A stretch of 23,829 bases of DNA, taken from contig DALF01000001.1 of the NCBI GenBank assembly GCA_002499345.1, forward strand, positions 1 through 23,829, read 5' to 3'. A model generated the notes under the pieces. That model was given only the letters and a program-made list of their open reading frames with translations, did no database searches and was not told the origin of the DNA. Positions within the stretch are counted from its first letter, which is position 1, and every line of letters starts with the position of its first letter. Both the position numbers and the translations under genes were made by a program. Source of the DNA: Euryarchaeota archaeon UBA170 (GTDB lineage Archaea; Thermoplasmatota; Poseidoniia; Poseidoniales; Thalassarchaeaceae). Of this stretch, positions 13,412 to 21,437 are shown piece by piece.

Positions 13412-14599
13412 ATGGTCGGAGACACTGGCGTCAGCCAACTTAGCAATTCTCTGGCGGGCCGCAGGGTCATACTGGCCGTCACAGGGGGAATTGCGGCCGT
13501 GGAATCAATCAAACTGTGCCGAGAGCTAAGGAGACACGGTGCACTAGTATTTCCAATGATGACTAAGGAAGCAACAAAGGTAATCACACCACTCGCTCTT
13601 TCGTGGGGCTCGGGTACTGATATCGTCTCTGATTGGGATCCCGATATGTCGCAATTAGATGCCTATGATGGAATCATTGTTGCTCCAGCAACAAGAAATA
13701 CCATCGCCAAGCACTTGAATGGAATTATCGACTCCCCCGTCATGATGGCACTTTCAGCTGCTAGGGGAAGTAATACTCCCATAATTTTCGTTCCATCTAT
13801 GCATTCCGATCTTTTTGATGATCCAGTAACAGGCGATATATTATCTCAATTATCCGCTGAAGGGTCACATGTTATTGCAGATCAAGAAACAGAAGGAAAG
13901 AGAAAGCAACCAAATCACTTCAGAATAGTAGCAGAATCTAGTCATATCATCAATTCAGAACTCCCTGGTAGAAAGAGAGTGGCCATTACATTGGGTTCTA
14001 ACCTTGCCCCCATTGATCATGTTCGTAGTATTATCAATTATTCATCAGGGGCGACCGGATGGGCTATCTCAGAATACCTGTACAGAATGGGGCATGACGT
14101 TTTTTGCTTAGCTGGCAGAACGAGCTCCTTTCCTAATTTCACCATGCCTAAAGTCAGAAACGCAGAGCACCCAGAAGAAATGTTGGATGAAGCATTGAAA
14201 ATAGCTTCTTCTTTTTCTCCCGAGGTATGGATTTTCTCTGCGGCGGTACTCGATTATCTTCCAGACCAAGTACAAGTAAAGATTCCGAGCTCAAAAGATG
14301 ACATTCAGATTAAATTGACCCCCTCTCGAAAGCACATTCCCAGAGTAATCGAGGCAACCGGTGAATGCTACTCTATTGGATTCAAACTAGAAAGTAATGT
14401 AGACGTGCAGCAACTACTGGAAAGGGCTTCTTCACAAATCTCTCGATATTCTATGGACGTAGTTTTTGCCAATAGACTGGAGGATCTGAAAAGTTCCAGT
14501 ACGCCGAGAGCATGGTTGGTCGAGTCTAGTGGAGAAGCTACAGAAATACCAAATCTTATGTCCCTCTGTAATAAAATTGAGTCATTATTGGCGAATTAA
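13412..14599 (+). CDS. coaBC: Bifunctional phosphopantothenoylcysteine decarboxylase/phosphopantothenate-cysteine ligase (CoaBC)
   Basis: A 395-residue two-domain coenzyme A biosynthesis protein. The N-terminal flavoprotein half (about 16-180) shows Val-Thr-Gly-Gly-Ile-Ala and Ala-Pro-Ala-Thr-x-Asn-Thr-Ile-Ala-Lys at 91-100, which contact FMN. The C-terminal ligase half (about 187-395) has Pro-Ile-Asp-x-Val-Arg at 200-205, Ile-Asn209-Tyr-Ser-Ser-Gly213, Ser-Ala-Ala-Val-x-Asp-Tyr at 276-282, Lys290 and Ile-Gly-Phe at 322-324, so it looks intact. In the decarboxylase half the active-site histidine expected at about residue 78 is Asp-Met-Ser, the Pro-Ala-Met-Asn motif is Pro-Ser-Met-His131, and the substrate-clamp cysteine loop is absent. 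The last two changes occur in other archaeal CoaBC proteins as I recall. ATG 13412 has no clear ribosome binding site. Confidence 0.88.
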   Translation: MVGDTGVSQLSNSLAGRRVILAVTGGIAAVESIKLCRELRRHGALVFPMMTKEATKVITPLALSWGSGTDIVSDWDPDMSQLDAYDGIIVAPATRNTIAKHLNGIIDSPVMMALSAARGSNTPIIFVPSMHSDLFDDPVTGDILSQLSAEGSHVIADQETEGKRKQPNHFRIVAESSHIINSELPGRKRVAITLGSNLAPIDHVRSIINYSSGATGWAISEYLYRMGHDVFCLAGRTSSFPNFTMPKVRNAEHPEEMLDEALKIASSFSPEVWIFSAAVLDYLPDQVQVKIPSSKDDIQIKLTPSRKHIPRVIEATGECYSIGFKLESNVDVQQLLERASSQISRYSMDVVFANRLEDLKSSSTPRAWLVESSGEATEIPNLMSLCNKIESLLAN

Positions 14600-14647
14600 G
14601 TACCCTATGATACGAATTATTCAAACCATCCCCGCACACGGCGATAC

Positions 14648-16168
14648 ATGGGCAACCCAAAGAAGGCTAAGAGAGGAATTCCTCCAAAGTCTGAATTCAA
14701 CTTATGGTACCCTTCTATTGTAGAGATTGCAGATCTAGTAGACAAAAGGTACCCAATAAAGGGAATGGACGTTTGGAAGCCATATGGCCTGAAGGCGATG
14801 TCGCTTATTGACGGCCTTGCTAGAGATCAAATGTCTGCTACCAATCATCATGAACATAGATTCCCTCTACTAGTTCCTGAAAATTTGTTAGATAAGGAGA
14901 ACAAACTTGTGTCCAGATTGAAGGCCGCTAGAGAGGCGGGTGTTGACCCTTCGGAACTTAGAATGGATGATGAAGACTCTGGCTTCAAGAAGGAGGTATA
15001 CTGGGTCACACACGGTGGTGAAAATGAACTTGATTCGCCAATGTTTCTCAGGCCAACCTCGGAGACTCCCATGTATACAATGTTCTCTCTATGGGTCAGG
15101 AGCCATACGGATCTTCCTTTGAAGACATTCCAGATCGTCAATACATTCCGCTATGAGACCAAACAGACCAGGTCTTTCATTAGAGTTAGAGAAATTCACT
15201 TCTTCGAGGCTCATACTGTCCACTCTAACGAGGAAGGCGCAACAGATCAAATTACTGAGGATGCTAATATGGTACAGACTATTCTACATGACCTATGCCT
15301 CCCTAATCTAGTTTCTAAGAGGCCCATATGGGATACTTTTCCAGGGGCTTGGTATACAATGGCCGCCGATGTTGTAATGCCTAATGGTAGGACGCTACAG
15401 GTGGCTACATACCACCATTATCGCGACCAGTGGGCTAAAGCATTTGATTTGAAGTATGAAGATTCAAATGGCGAAACTAAATTCTGCCATCAGACTACAT
15501 TTGGCATGTCTGAGAGATTACTAGGTTCTGTAGTTGGCATGCACGGGGATGATCAGGGACTAATCATGCCGCCTGCAATAGCTCCATTCCAAGTAATCCT
15601 ATTGCCTATAGCGGCACATATCCGTGACGATGTAATGAGTGAGATTTCAACAATTAGAGATAGACTCGGTAAACTAGGAATTAGGTCATATTTGGATGAT
15701 AGAGATGTCAGACCAGGTGTGAAACATTTTGACTGGGAGATTAAGGGAGCGCCCATTAGGCTGGAACTCGGACCTCGAGATATTGATTCAGGAAACTGTG
15801 TCATCACCGAGAGAACCGGTAAGAAGTATGATGCCAACCTAGCAACTCTTGAGGATGCGGTGACCGCCGCGTTGGAGTCAGTTGCCGATGAACTCAGGGC
15901 GAGGGCGAGCAACGTATTCTCCAGTCTAGTCTTGGAACTTCCAGATATCATCAATTCGGAAAGTGGCCATGAGTTCTCTTCCCCTCTATCAGATGGCAAA
16001 GTATACTCATTTCCCTTCTGCGGAAATGACTCTGATGCCGAGGTTTTGGAGAAACTATCCGGACTCACTATGCTCGGTGAATGTGCTGAAAATTATCGAG
16101 AGCCAAGAAATTGTATTATCACTGGAATTCCAACTACAAACAAGCACCATTTGGCTAGAATGTACTAG
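14648..16168 (+). CDS. proS: Prolyl-tRNA synthetase, archaeal/eukaryal type
   Basis: A 506-residue class II synthetase that charges tRNA-Pro. It has the Arg-Pro-Thr-Ser-Glu loop at 135-139, motif 2 around Phe-Arg168-Tyr-Glu170 with Arg175 and the His-Phe-Phe-Glu that follows, and motif 3 at 286-304 (Gly-Met-Ser-Glu-Arg then Gly-Met-His-Gly-Asp-Asp-Gln-Gly). The anticodon-binding domain follows from about residue 315. The C-terminal domain ends in the Arg-Met-Tyr typical of the archaeal form, which lacks the bacterial editing insert. ATG 14648 lies 48 bases after coaBC; an AT-rich TATGATACGAATT near 14606-14618 may be its promoter, or it may be cotranscribed. It overlaps the convergent membrane protein gene by four bases. 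Confidence 0.95.
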   Translation: MGNPKKAKRGIPPKSEFNLWYPSIVEIADLVDKRYPIKGMDVWKPYGLKAMSLIDGLARDQMSATNHHEHRFPLLVPENLLDKENKLVSRLKAAREAGVDPSELRMDDEDSGFKKEVYWVTHGGENELDSPMFLRPTSETPMYTMFSLWVRSHTDLPLKTFQIVNTFRYETKQTRSFIRVREIHFFEAHTVHSNEEGATDQITEDANMVQTILHDLCLPNLVSKRPIWDTFPGAWYTMAADVVMPNGRTLQVATYHHYRDQWAKAFDLKYEDSNGETKFCHQTTFGMSERLLGSVVGMHGDDQGLIMPPAIAPFQVILLPIAAHIRDDVMSEISTIRDRLGKLGIRSYLDDRDVRPGVKHFDWEIKGAPIRLELGPRDIDSGNCVITERTGKKYDANLATLEDAVTAALESVADELRARASNVFSSLVLELPDIINSESGHEFSSPLSDGKVYSFPFCGNDSDAEVLEKLSGLTMLGECAENYREPRNCIITGIPTTNKHHLARMY

Positions 16169-17013
16169 GCCCTTTTCCTAGCTGAAATCATCATCAGACC
16201 TGCGAACATCATTATCAATGCACCATCGATCAAGTCTCCGGTACCGGCCTCTGTCCAAGCATCCTTGCTCTCTAGATCTGAGTATTCAGTCCAGATCAAC
16301 CTGGTATTATCGGCACAGTGAGTGCTCTGTTGATTATTTTCTGAAAGTTTGGTGATAATCTGTTCCCCAGAGCCATTAGAGTATCCTACAACATCATCAT
16401 CTTCGTACAATGTCGACAGGTACGAATATGGAGGGTTTTCGATAATCCAATTACGAGAGGTTATCCTAGCAGATTCAGAGGATATCCATGTAGTATTTCC
16501 AGTCTCGATAACATTACTAGAGCCATTTTGAGAAACACTCCATTCCAGCCTATACTCCGAATAGTTGTTCAGGCCGTACATGGTCCAGACCACGTAGAGA
16601 GTTCCATTTTCGTTAATTTGTGAAGAAGAACCAATTTCTAATTCCTGAATGGGTTCGTCTTCAACACAGGTTGTTATTATCGAACCTAATCCAAGTGATA
16701 CGTTGTAGGAAGAAATAATTAGGCATAGAAACATGATCAGAGGTATTAATTTCCTCCTTCCCTTTACATTTTTTTTCTGAGTATTTACTATGGTTTCGGG
16801 ACCATCGAGATTAGGAATTTCAACTCCTCCATTTCCGTTTGGTGCGATAGCTCCAAGCTCTGGTGGAACTACTGGAGGCTCCACTCCCATGTTCTCTAAT
16901 GCTTCTCTCCCGTAAATTCGTTCTGCCATGTAGTATAGCTCTTCGTCGCCACTGATTTCAGAAGGTTGTATAGAACCGTCTAGGACTCCTTTTATCCTCT
17001 CCGAGGCATCCAT
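16165..17013 (-). CDS. Membrane protein of unknown function with two TM segments
   Basis: A 282-residue protein from ATG 17013; ATG 17028 adds five residues. The first 75 residues are acidic and helical, then Pro-rich, and end in a Lys/Arg cluster. One TM segment follows at about residues 89-114. A long polar domain (about 115-258) is rich in Asn, Ser, Thr and Trp, with several Asn-x-Ser/Thr sites and a pair of cysteines, as expected outside the cell. A C-terminal TM at about 259-277 precedes Ala-Arg-Lys-Arg-Ala. The topology suggests both termini inside and the Asn/Ser-rich domain outside. No family is recognised. It lies 62 bases downstream of the transketolase genes. Confidence 0.7.
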   Translation of the reverse strand: MDASERIKGVLDGSIQPSEISGDEELYYMAERIYGREALENMGVEPPVVPPELGAIAPNGNGGVEIPNLDGPETIVNTQKKNVKGRRKLIPLIMFLCLIISSYNVSLGLGSIITTCVEDEPIQELEIGSSSQINENGTLYVVWTMYGLNNYSEYRLEWSVSQNGSSNVIETGNTTWISSESARITSRNWIIENPPYSYLSTLYEDDDVVGYSNGSGEQIITKLSENNQQSTHCADNTRLIWTEYSDLESKDAWTEAGTGDLIDGALIMMFAGLMMISARKRA

Positions 17014-17075
17014 GTGGAGCGGTCCCATGGATACTTCATGAATGAAACCCTACTCATGCCTAAATTACTAGCAGT

Positions 17076-18017
17076 TCAGGACATTAGTGACTCGCACGAG
17101 CTGACTATGTCCATGTAGGTCATCCCCATGATTTCCATCAGTTCTTGAGGGGTTCCACTCTCGCCGAATCTGTCTGAAACTCCAACCATCCTCAGGGGGA
17201 CTCCTCCGCTATATGAGATATGCTCAGCAACAGCCGCTCCTAATCCGCCTATGACTGAATGATCTTCCGCCGTTACAATTCCTTTGCATTTACTTGCCAA
17301 CTCGTCTATCATTCCTGTATCGAGCGGTTTGATCGTATGCATATCTACTACTGTCGCCTCAATACCATTCGAGGACAGATAATCAGCGGCCTTCATTGAT
17401 TCAGAGACCATCACCCCACATGAAATAATGGCAACATCGTCCCCGTTCCTCAGAATAGAACCCTTCCCTATTCGTAAATTCTTACTAGTTTCTTGATCGT
17501 ACATTCTTGGAGTCTTATTCCTAGCTGTCCGTGTATATGATGGATTTTCGTGATTGAGTAATTGTACTGTCAGCTCCTCTGCTGAAAGGTCATCGCATGG
17601 ATGCATCACAGTCATGCCGGGGATTGTTCGATATAGGGCCAAATCTTCTATCGATTGTGCACTGCTACCATCAGTGCCGGTATGTACTCCTCCATGACTA
17701 CCACACAAATGTACCACTAAACCTGGCCTAGCAACTCCATTCCTGACTTGTTCGAAACCCCTCTCGGTGAATATTGCAAATGTACTCGCGAATGGTATTT
17801 TTCCAGATGAAGCCATTCCCGAAGCTACCAAAATCATATTTTGTTCTGCTATACCCAAAGATATTGTCCTATCAGGATAAGCTTCTCTGAAATGGCACGA
17901 TTTTGTTGATTTTCCAAGATCAGCTTCCAGAACAACTACTCTCGAGTCATCCGACATTCGTAATAGGGCAGATCCATATCCATCGCGAGAAGCACCACCT
18001 CCAGACGGTGCACTCAT
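17076..18017 (-). CDS. tktB: Transketolase, C-terminal subunit
   Basis: A 313-residue protein holding the pyrimidine-binding and C-terminal domains of transketolase. Glu58 in Gly-Ile-Ala-Glu-Gln-Asn-Met is the conserved glutamate that activates thiamine diphosphate. The Gly-Ser-His-Gly-Gly-x-His-Thr-Gly segment near 109-117 and the Glu-Asp-His-Ser-x-Ile-Gly-Gly-Leu-Gly motif near 256-265 are intact. It pairs with the N-terminal subunit encoded upstream with an ATGA overlap, the split arrangement common in archaea. The enzyme exchanges two-carbon units among sugar phosphates, here probably for making pentose and erythrose phosphates. DXP synthase is ruled out by the split form and by the mevalonate-type genes nearby. 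Confidence 0.93.
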   Translation of the reverse strand: MSAPSGGGASRDGYGSALLRMSDDSRVVVLEADLGKSTKSCHFREAYPDRTISLGIAEQNMILVASGMASSGKIPFASTFAIFTERGFEQVRNGVARPGLVVHLCGSHGGVHTGTDGSSAQSIEDLALYRTIPGMTVMHPCDDLSAEELTVQLLNHENPSYTRTARNKTPRMYDQETSKNLRIGKGSILRNGDDVAIISCGVMVSESMKAADYLSSNGIEATVVDMHTIKPLDTGMIDELASKCKGIVTAEDHSVIGGLGAAVAEHISYSGGVPLRMVGVSDRFGESGTPQELMEIMGMTYMDIVSSCESLMS

Positions 18018-18850
18018 GATAATTCCTCCAATGATATCTCCAACTCTTCATCATTTGGAGCCTTGCCATGAAATGAAGGGTTATTTTCCATGAATGATAC
18101 TCCCTTTCCTTTTGTTGTATGTGCAACAATGGCGGTAGGCGCACTAATATTAGTCGAAGACCACTCCAATGCAGAAACAATTTCTTCCATTGAATGGCCA
18201 TCAATTTCCATTACTTCCCAACCAAAAGATGAAAGCTTACTCGCGACATTTCCAACTTCCATCTGCGACTCAACGAAATCGTCATTCTGTATTCTATTCC
18301 TGTCGACAATTAAATTCAATCTTCCAGCAGAATGGAAATCAGCGGCCATAGCCGCCTCCCAGAACTGTCCTTCTTGTATCTCACCATCTCCAACCATTAC
18401 CCAGATGTCCCTATCGCTGGAATCCATTCTCGCCGCTAAAGCACAACCAAGGCCAAAAGATAGCCCCATCCCCAAACTCCCAGCGGAAAAATCAACGCCA
18501 TCAGTCCACTTCATGTCAACGTGCCCCTGACAAACAGAACCCATTTTTCTGAATGACATCATGTCATCTTCAGAGATGAACCCAAATTCATAGAGTACGG
18601 AATAAACCGCAGGACTCGCATGGCCTTTACTCATCACAAATCTATCTCTATCTTCCCAGTCAGGATTTTCGACATCGAAACGTAACTTATTTCCATACAA
18701 TGCAACCAGAAGGTCAATCGCCGAAAGAGACCCGCCAGGATGACCAGCACCTGCAGAATGAATCATTCTAACAATATGACGTCGGCATTGGCGAGCCAAC
18801 TCCTGTAACTGAATGGCGTCCATCGATGGAGTACGGGTAACGGAATTCAC
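18014..18850 (-). CDS. tktA: Transketolase, N-terminal subunit
   Basis: A 278-residue protein with the diphosphate-binding domain of transketolase. The thiamine diphosphate/metal motif is Gly154-Asp-Gly then Asn185. Gly-His37-Pro-Gly-Gly and Lys-Gly-His77 supply active-site histidines, and Gly-Ser-Leu-Gly-x-Gly at 124-129 is present. The first start is GTG 18850, with AGCAGG just upstream; ATG 18823 is an alternative that keeps the whole domain. The subunit must join the C-terminal subunit, whose ATG overlaps its stop. The two genes are transcribed leftward from a gap shared with the menaquinone gene mqnE. Confidence 0.93.
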   Translation of the reverse strand: MNSVTRTPSMDAIQLQELARQCRRHIVRMIHSAGAGHPGGSLSAIDLLVALYGNKLRFDVENPDWEDRDRFVMSKGHASPAVYSVLYEFGFISEDDMMSFRKMGSVCQGHVDMKWTDGVDFSAGSLGMGLSFGLGCALAARMDSSDRDIWVMVGDGEIQEGQFWEAAMAADFHSAGRLNLIVDRNRIQNDDFVESQMEVGNVASKLSSFGWEVMEIDGHSMEEIVSALEWSSTNISAPTAIVAHTTKGKGVSFMENNPSFHGKAPNDEELEISLEELS

Positions 18851-18950
18851 ATGCCTGCTAGAAAATCTAACTAATGATGCTTTCCGGAGGTGTCCTCTAC
18901 GACGATAGACGAATTCTTATGATGTCGATACCCGACCACCAATCGTTACA
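18851..18950. promoter_or_regulatory. Divergent promoter region between transketolase and mqnE
   Basis: A 100-base gap between oppositely oriented operons. A plus-strand TATA-like TTCTTATGAT at about 18913-18922 is about 30-38 bases from the mqnE ATG, a fitting distance for an archaeal promoter with a very short leader. No strong Shine-Dalgarno motif precedes 18951. No clear TATA element was seen for the transketolase direction. No tRNA or other RNA was recognised. Confidence 0.3.
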
Positions 18951-20165
18951 ATGCCACTCGACGCCACTGCTGTTTCTCATTCGAACTGGAGAAATAGGCT
19001 TTCATCGATGGAAATACCTCTGTCGGTTAAATCAAATAATGTTGCTTTAGACTGTCTTAATAGCTTAATCTCAATAGGGCGCCTCACCTTTGAACAGGGA
19101 GTAAAATTGATGCATGATCCAAGCCTCAACTCTGTCACTTCATTGGCCGATATGGTGAAGAGGGCTAGATTTAATGACTATGTTTTCTTCAATGAGAACC
19201 TTCATGTCAACTCTACAAACGTATGTGTATTAGCTTGTAGATTCTGTGCTTTCAGAAAGGGCCCGAGGCATCCAGATGCCTACTCTTTGAATGTCGATCA
19301 ATACTTAGAGCGAATCCGGCCATTCTCCTCTAGAATAGATGAAGTTCACACAGTAGGAGGTTTGCACCCTACATGGACCGTCTCTGAGTATTGCGAACTA
19401 TTCTCAAATCTGAAAAATGAATTTCCGCATATCCACATTAAAGCTCTCACCGCCGTAGAAATAAAGCATCTCTCCAAGAGGTCTTCTCTTTCTATCTCAG
19501 ATACGCTTTCTAGACTCTCTGAGGCGGGACTCAACTCACTTCCTGGAGGTGGTGCAGAGATTCTTGTCGATAGCGTCAGGGATCGTATCTGTATGGGTAA
19601 GGAATCTTCAGATGAGTACCTAGAAATTCATGGTGCCGCACATTCTTTGGGCATCTCAACCAACTGTACAATGTTATTTGGTACGGTTGAATCTGTGGAT
19701 GATAGAATCACTCATTTATTGAGGCTCAGAGAGCAACAAGATACATCATTCGGATTTCAGTGCTTTGTCCCATATCCGTTCTTGCCTGATAAGTCCAGAC
19801 TCCCAGAGGCACAGCTCGCCTCTGGCCAAGAAGTAATCCGTATGATTTCAGTATCTAGGCTGATGTTGGATAATATACCTCACATTAAGGCATATAGAAT
19901 GAATATTGGAGATAAGTTGGCTTCCTATGCCATTAATTGTGGTGCTGATGATGTTGACGGCACCGTTGGACATGAAGAAATAATGCATGAAGCTGGTAGC
20001 AAGACAAGCCTCACTACCAGCTCCGAGCAAATGGCCAGAATGATTGTTTCTTCCGGTGCCACTCCCATAAAGAGAAACTCTTCTTATTCTGTATTTGAAA
20101 TAGTTAATCTTTCAGAACCCAATAGAACTCGTATTCTTCCAGTTATCGTTCCCGAGGTTTCCTAA
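18951..20165 (+). CDS. mqnE: Aminofutalosine synthase MqnE (radical SAM)
   Basis: A 404-residue radical SAM enzyme. The iron-sulfur cluster motif is Cys92-x3-Cys96-x2-Cys99 followed by Ala-Phe. Further family marks are Val-Gly-Gly-Leu-His-Pro near 124-129, Leu-Pro-Gly-Gly-Gly-Ala-Glu near 206-212, Thr-Met-Leu-Phe-Gly with a nearby Glu, His-Ile-Lys-Ala-Tyr, and Asp-Asp-Val-Asp-Gly-Thr-Val. MqnE joins 3-[(1-carboxyvinyl)oxy]benzoate to SAM-derived adenosine to make aminofutalosine, the second futalosine-pathway step. MqnC and CofH are relatives. I prefer MqnE because of the Leu-Pro-Gly-Gly-Gly-Ala-Glu and His-Ile-Lys-Ala-Tyr motifs and because mqnA follows without a gap. ATG 19008 would shorten the N-terminus. 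MqnC cannot be fully excluded. Confidence 0.87.
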   Translation: MPLDATAVSHSNWRNRLSSMEIPLSVKSNNVALDCLNSLISIGRLTFEQGVKLMHDPSLNSVTSLADMVKRARFNDYVFFNENLHVNSTNVCVLACRFCAFRKGPRHPDAYSLNVDQYLERIRPFSSRIDEVHTVGGLHPTWTVSEYCELFSNLKNEFPHIHIKALTAVEIKHLSKRSSLSISDTLSRLSEAGLNSLPGGGAEILVDSVRDRICMGKESSDEYLEIHGAAHSLGISTNCTMLFGTVESVDDRITHLLRLREQQDTSFGFQCFVPYPFLPDKSRLPEAQLASGQEVIRMISVSRLMLDNIPHIKAYRMNIGDKLASYAINCGADDVDGTVGHEEIMHEAGSKTSLTTSSEQMARMIVSSGATPIKRNSSYSVFEIVNLSEPNRTRILPVIVPEVS

Positions 20166-20969
20166 ATGAGTTGGACGGACGTAATTGGCCGGGTATCCTT
20201 TTCTAATTGTGACCCTATTTTCGATGGGATAGATCCCAAATGGACCATACTATCAGCTCCTCCTGCATGGCTAACTGGTCACATAATGAGGAGAGACTGT
20301 ATCGCGGCACCAATTCCCTCTGCTGATTATGCGTCCAACAGTGGGGAGCTATTGTTACTTCCAGATATTGGCATTGTTAGTAATGGAAAGGTCGGATCAG
20401 TACTGTTATTTGGAAATCGTCCCATAGAAAATATGAGGGACATCGCATTACCTACAGACTCATCAACCTCTAAGGTATTACTAAGTTGGATAGTCAAGAA
20501 CCGTGGCTTGGACCCTAAATTTATTGAGACCGGACCGGACATTAATTCCATGTTGGAAAAATGTGATGGAGCCCTTCTTATCGGCGATAGAGCAATTTTA
20601 GCTTCTATTACCCATCCAGAGCTTGTTAAAATGGATCTGGGCGCTGAATGGACTAGAGTTACCGGGCTCCCAATGGTGTTTGGCGTATTTGTAGCTAGAA
20701 GAGACTCTCCCAAGGGCGTCTTAATACATGCACATTCTGAAATGATAAAGCAAGTTGAACTATTTGAAAATGACCAAACATGGCGAGCTTCTGTAATTAC
20801 CCGAACTGCTGAAAAACTTGGTTTTCCAGAAGATAGGGTATCAGATTACTTTAGGTCCGAAGTTAGAAATAGAATGTCTCAAGATGATATCGATGGGCTC
20901 TTGCTATTCTTAGAAGAAGCCTGCGGTATGCTTGAGCCCCCAGTCTGGCTCAACCCCTACTCAGTATAA
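20166..20969 (+). CDS. mqnA: Chorismate dehydratase MqnA
   Basis: A 267-residue periplasmic-binding-fold enzyme that removes water from chorismate to give 3-[(1-carboxyvinyl)oxy]benzoate, the entry step of futalosine-dependent menaquinone synthesis. Motifs include Gly-Arg-Val-Ser-Phe-Ser-Asn14, Leu-Leu-Pro-Asp-Ile-Gly-Ile-Val-Ser72-Asn-Gly with Ser-Val-Leu-Leu-Phe, Asp-Ser-Ser-Thr-Ser at 98-102, Leu-Ile-Gly-Asp at 138-141, and Thr-Gly-Leu-Pro-Met-Val-Phe-Gly at 166-173. No signal peptide is present, as usual for this cytoplasmic enzyme. Its ATG directly follows the mqnE stop, so translation is surely coupled. Its 3' end overlaps the convergent HEAT-repeat gene by 13 bases. Confidence 0.93.
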   Translation: MSWTDVIGRVSFSNCDPIFDGIDPKWTILSAPPAWLTGHIMRRDCIAAPIPSADYASNSGELLLLPDIGIVSNGKVGSVLLFGNRPIENMRDIALPTDSSTSKVLLSWIVKNRGLDPKFIETGPDINSMLEKCDGALLIGDRAILASITHPELVKMDLGAEWTRVTGLPMVFGVFVARRDSPKGVLIHAHSEMIKQVELFENDQTWRASVITRTAEKLGFPEDRVSDYFRSEVRNRMSQDDIDGLLLFLEEACGMLEPPVWLNPYSV

Positions 20970-21436
20970 TTCAGCTTTTTACTAGATACCCATTCGAGAA
21001 GATCTAGGGCGACTTCACACGATTCTGCAACAACAATATCTTTGTCATCCTTGAACCTCTCTAGAACTCCCAAGGCTTTCCTATCTCCTATCGCTCCAAG
21101 CGCCTCTGCGGCTTCGTGCCTTACCATCACATCCTCTTCATGGTCTTCCAACCTGTCTATCAAGTAAGGTACAGCGGCAGAATCTTGCATCTGCCCCATG
21201 ACATATGCTATTTCATGCTTCAACAATGCAGACGATGATGAAAAGGCGGCCGCTAGAGCTTCAACTGAGTCACTGCCTCCAATATTTCTTAGTGCGAACA
21301 ACGCCCTCATTCTCTGAAACATTTTCTCCTCTTCGTCACATATGGTGGCTCTAAGTTCTGGAACATTAATGATTGGACTTGGAGGTGCCGGATCAACAGA
21401 ATCAAACTCACTAACTTCGGGCCTCTTTTCTTCCAT
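20957..21436 (-). CDS. HEAT-repeat protein resembling the C-terminal half of deoxyhypusine hydroxylase
   Basis: A 159-residue all-helical protein with about four HEAT repeats. Two His-Glu pairs, His74-Glu75 in Leu-Lys-His-Glu-Ile-Ala-Tyr and His107-Glu108 in Met-Val-Arg-His-Glu-Ala-Ala-Glu-Ala-Leu-Gly, are 33 residues apart, the spacing in eukaryotic deoxyhypusine hydroxylase. Gly-Gln-Met-Gln follows the first pair, and Glu-Ser-Cys-Glu-Val-Ala-Leu-Asp lies at 138-145. Near the N-terminus, Ser-Val-Asp-Pro-Ala-Pro-Pro (13-19) matches the linker before the second half of animal enzymes as I recall them. That enzyme hydroxylates deoxyhypusine on eIF5A with a diiron site built from four His-Glu pairs. 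This protein has two pairs and may dimerise. ATG 21436 follows GGTGA by five bases; ATG 21463 adds nine residues. Other HEAT proteins such as phycobilin lyases are a weaker alternative. Confidence 0.8.
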   Translation of the reverse strand: MEEKRPEVSEFDSVDPAPPSPIINVPELRATICDEEEKMFQRMRALFALRNIGGSDSVEALAAAFSSSSALLKHEIAYVMGQMQDSAAVPYLIDRLEDHEEDVMVRHEAAEALGAIGDRKALGVLERFKDDKDIVVAESCEVALDLLEWVSSKKLNYTE

Positions 21437-21437
21437 C

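Noticed and set aside
13790..13930. Loss of the Pro-Ala-Met-Asn asparagine and of the clamp cysteine in CoaBC as evidence of inactivation
   Set aside because: As I recall, other archaeal CoaBC proteins such as the methanogen enzyme also have histidine in place of the asparagine and lack that cysteine loop, so only the missing histidine was kept as unusual.
15553..16068. A 171-residue minus-strand frame inside proS
   Set aside because: Antisense shadow of a conserved synthetase, serine-rich and without any domain.
17076..18850. The two transketolase genes as one gene broken by a frameshift
   Set aside because: The split falls at the domain boundary, each half has a proper start, and split transketolase is the normal archaeal arrangement.
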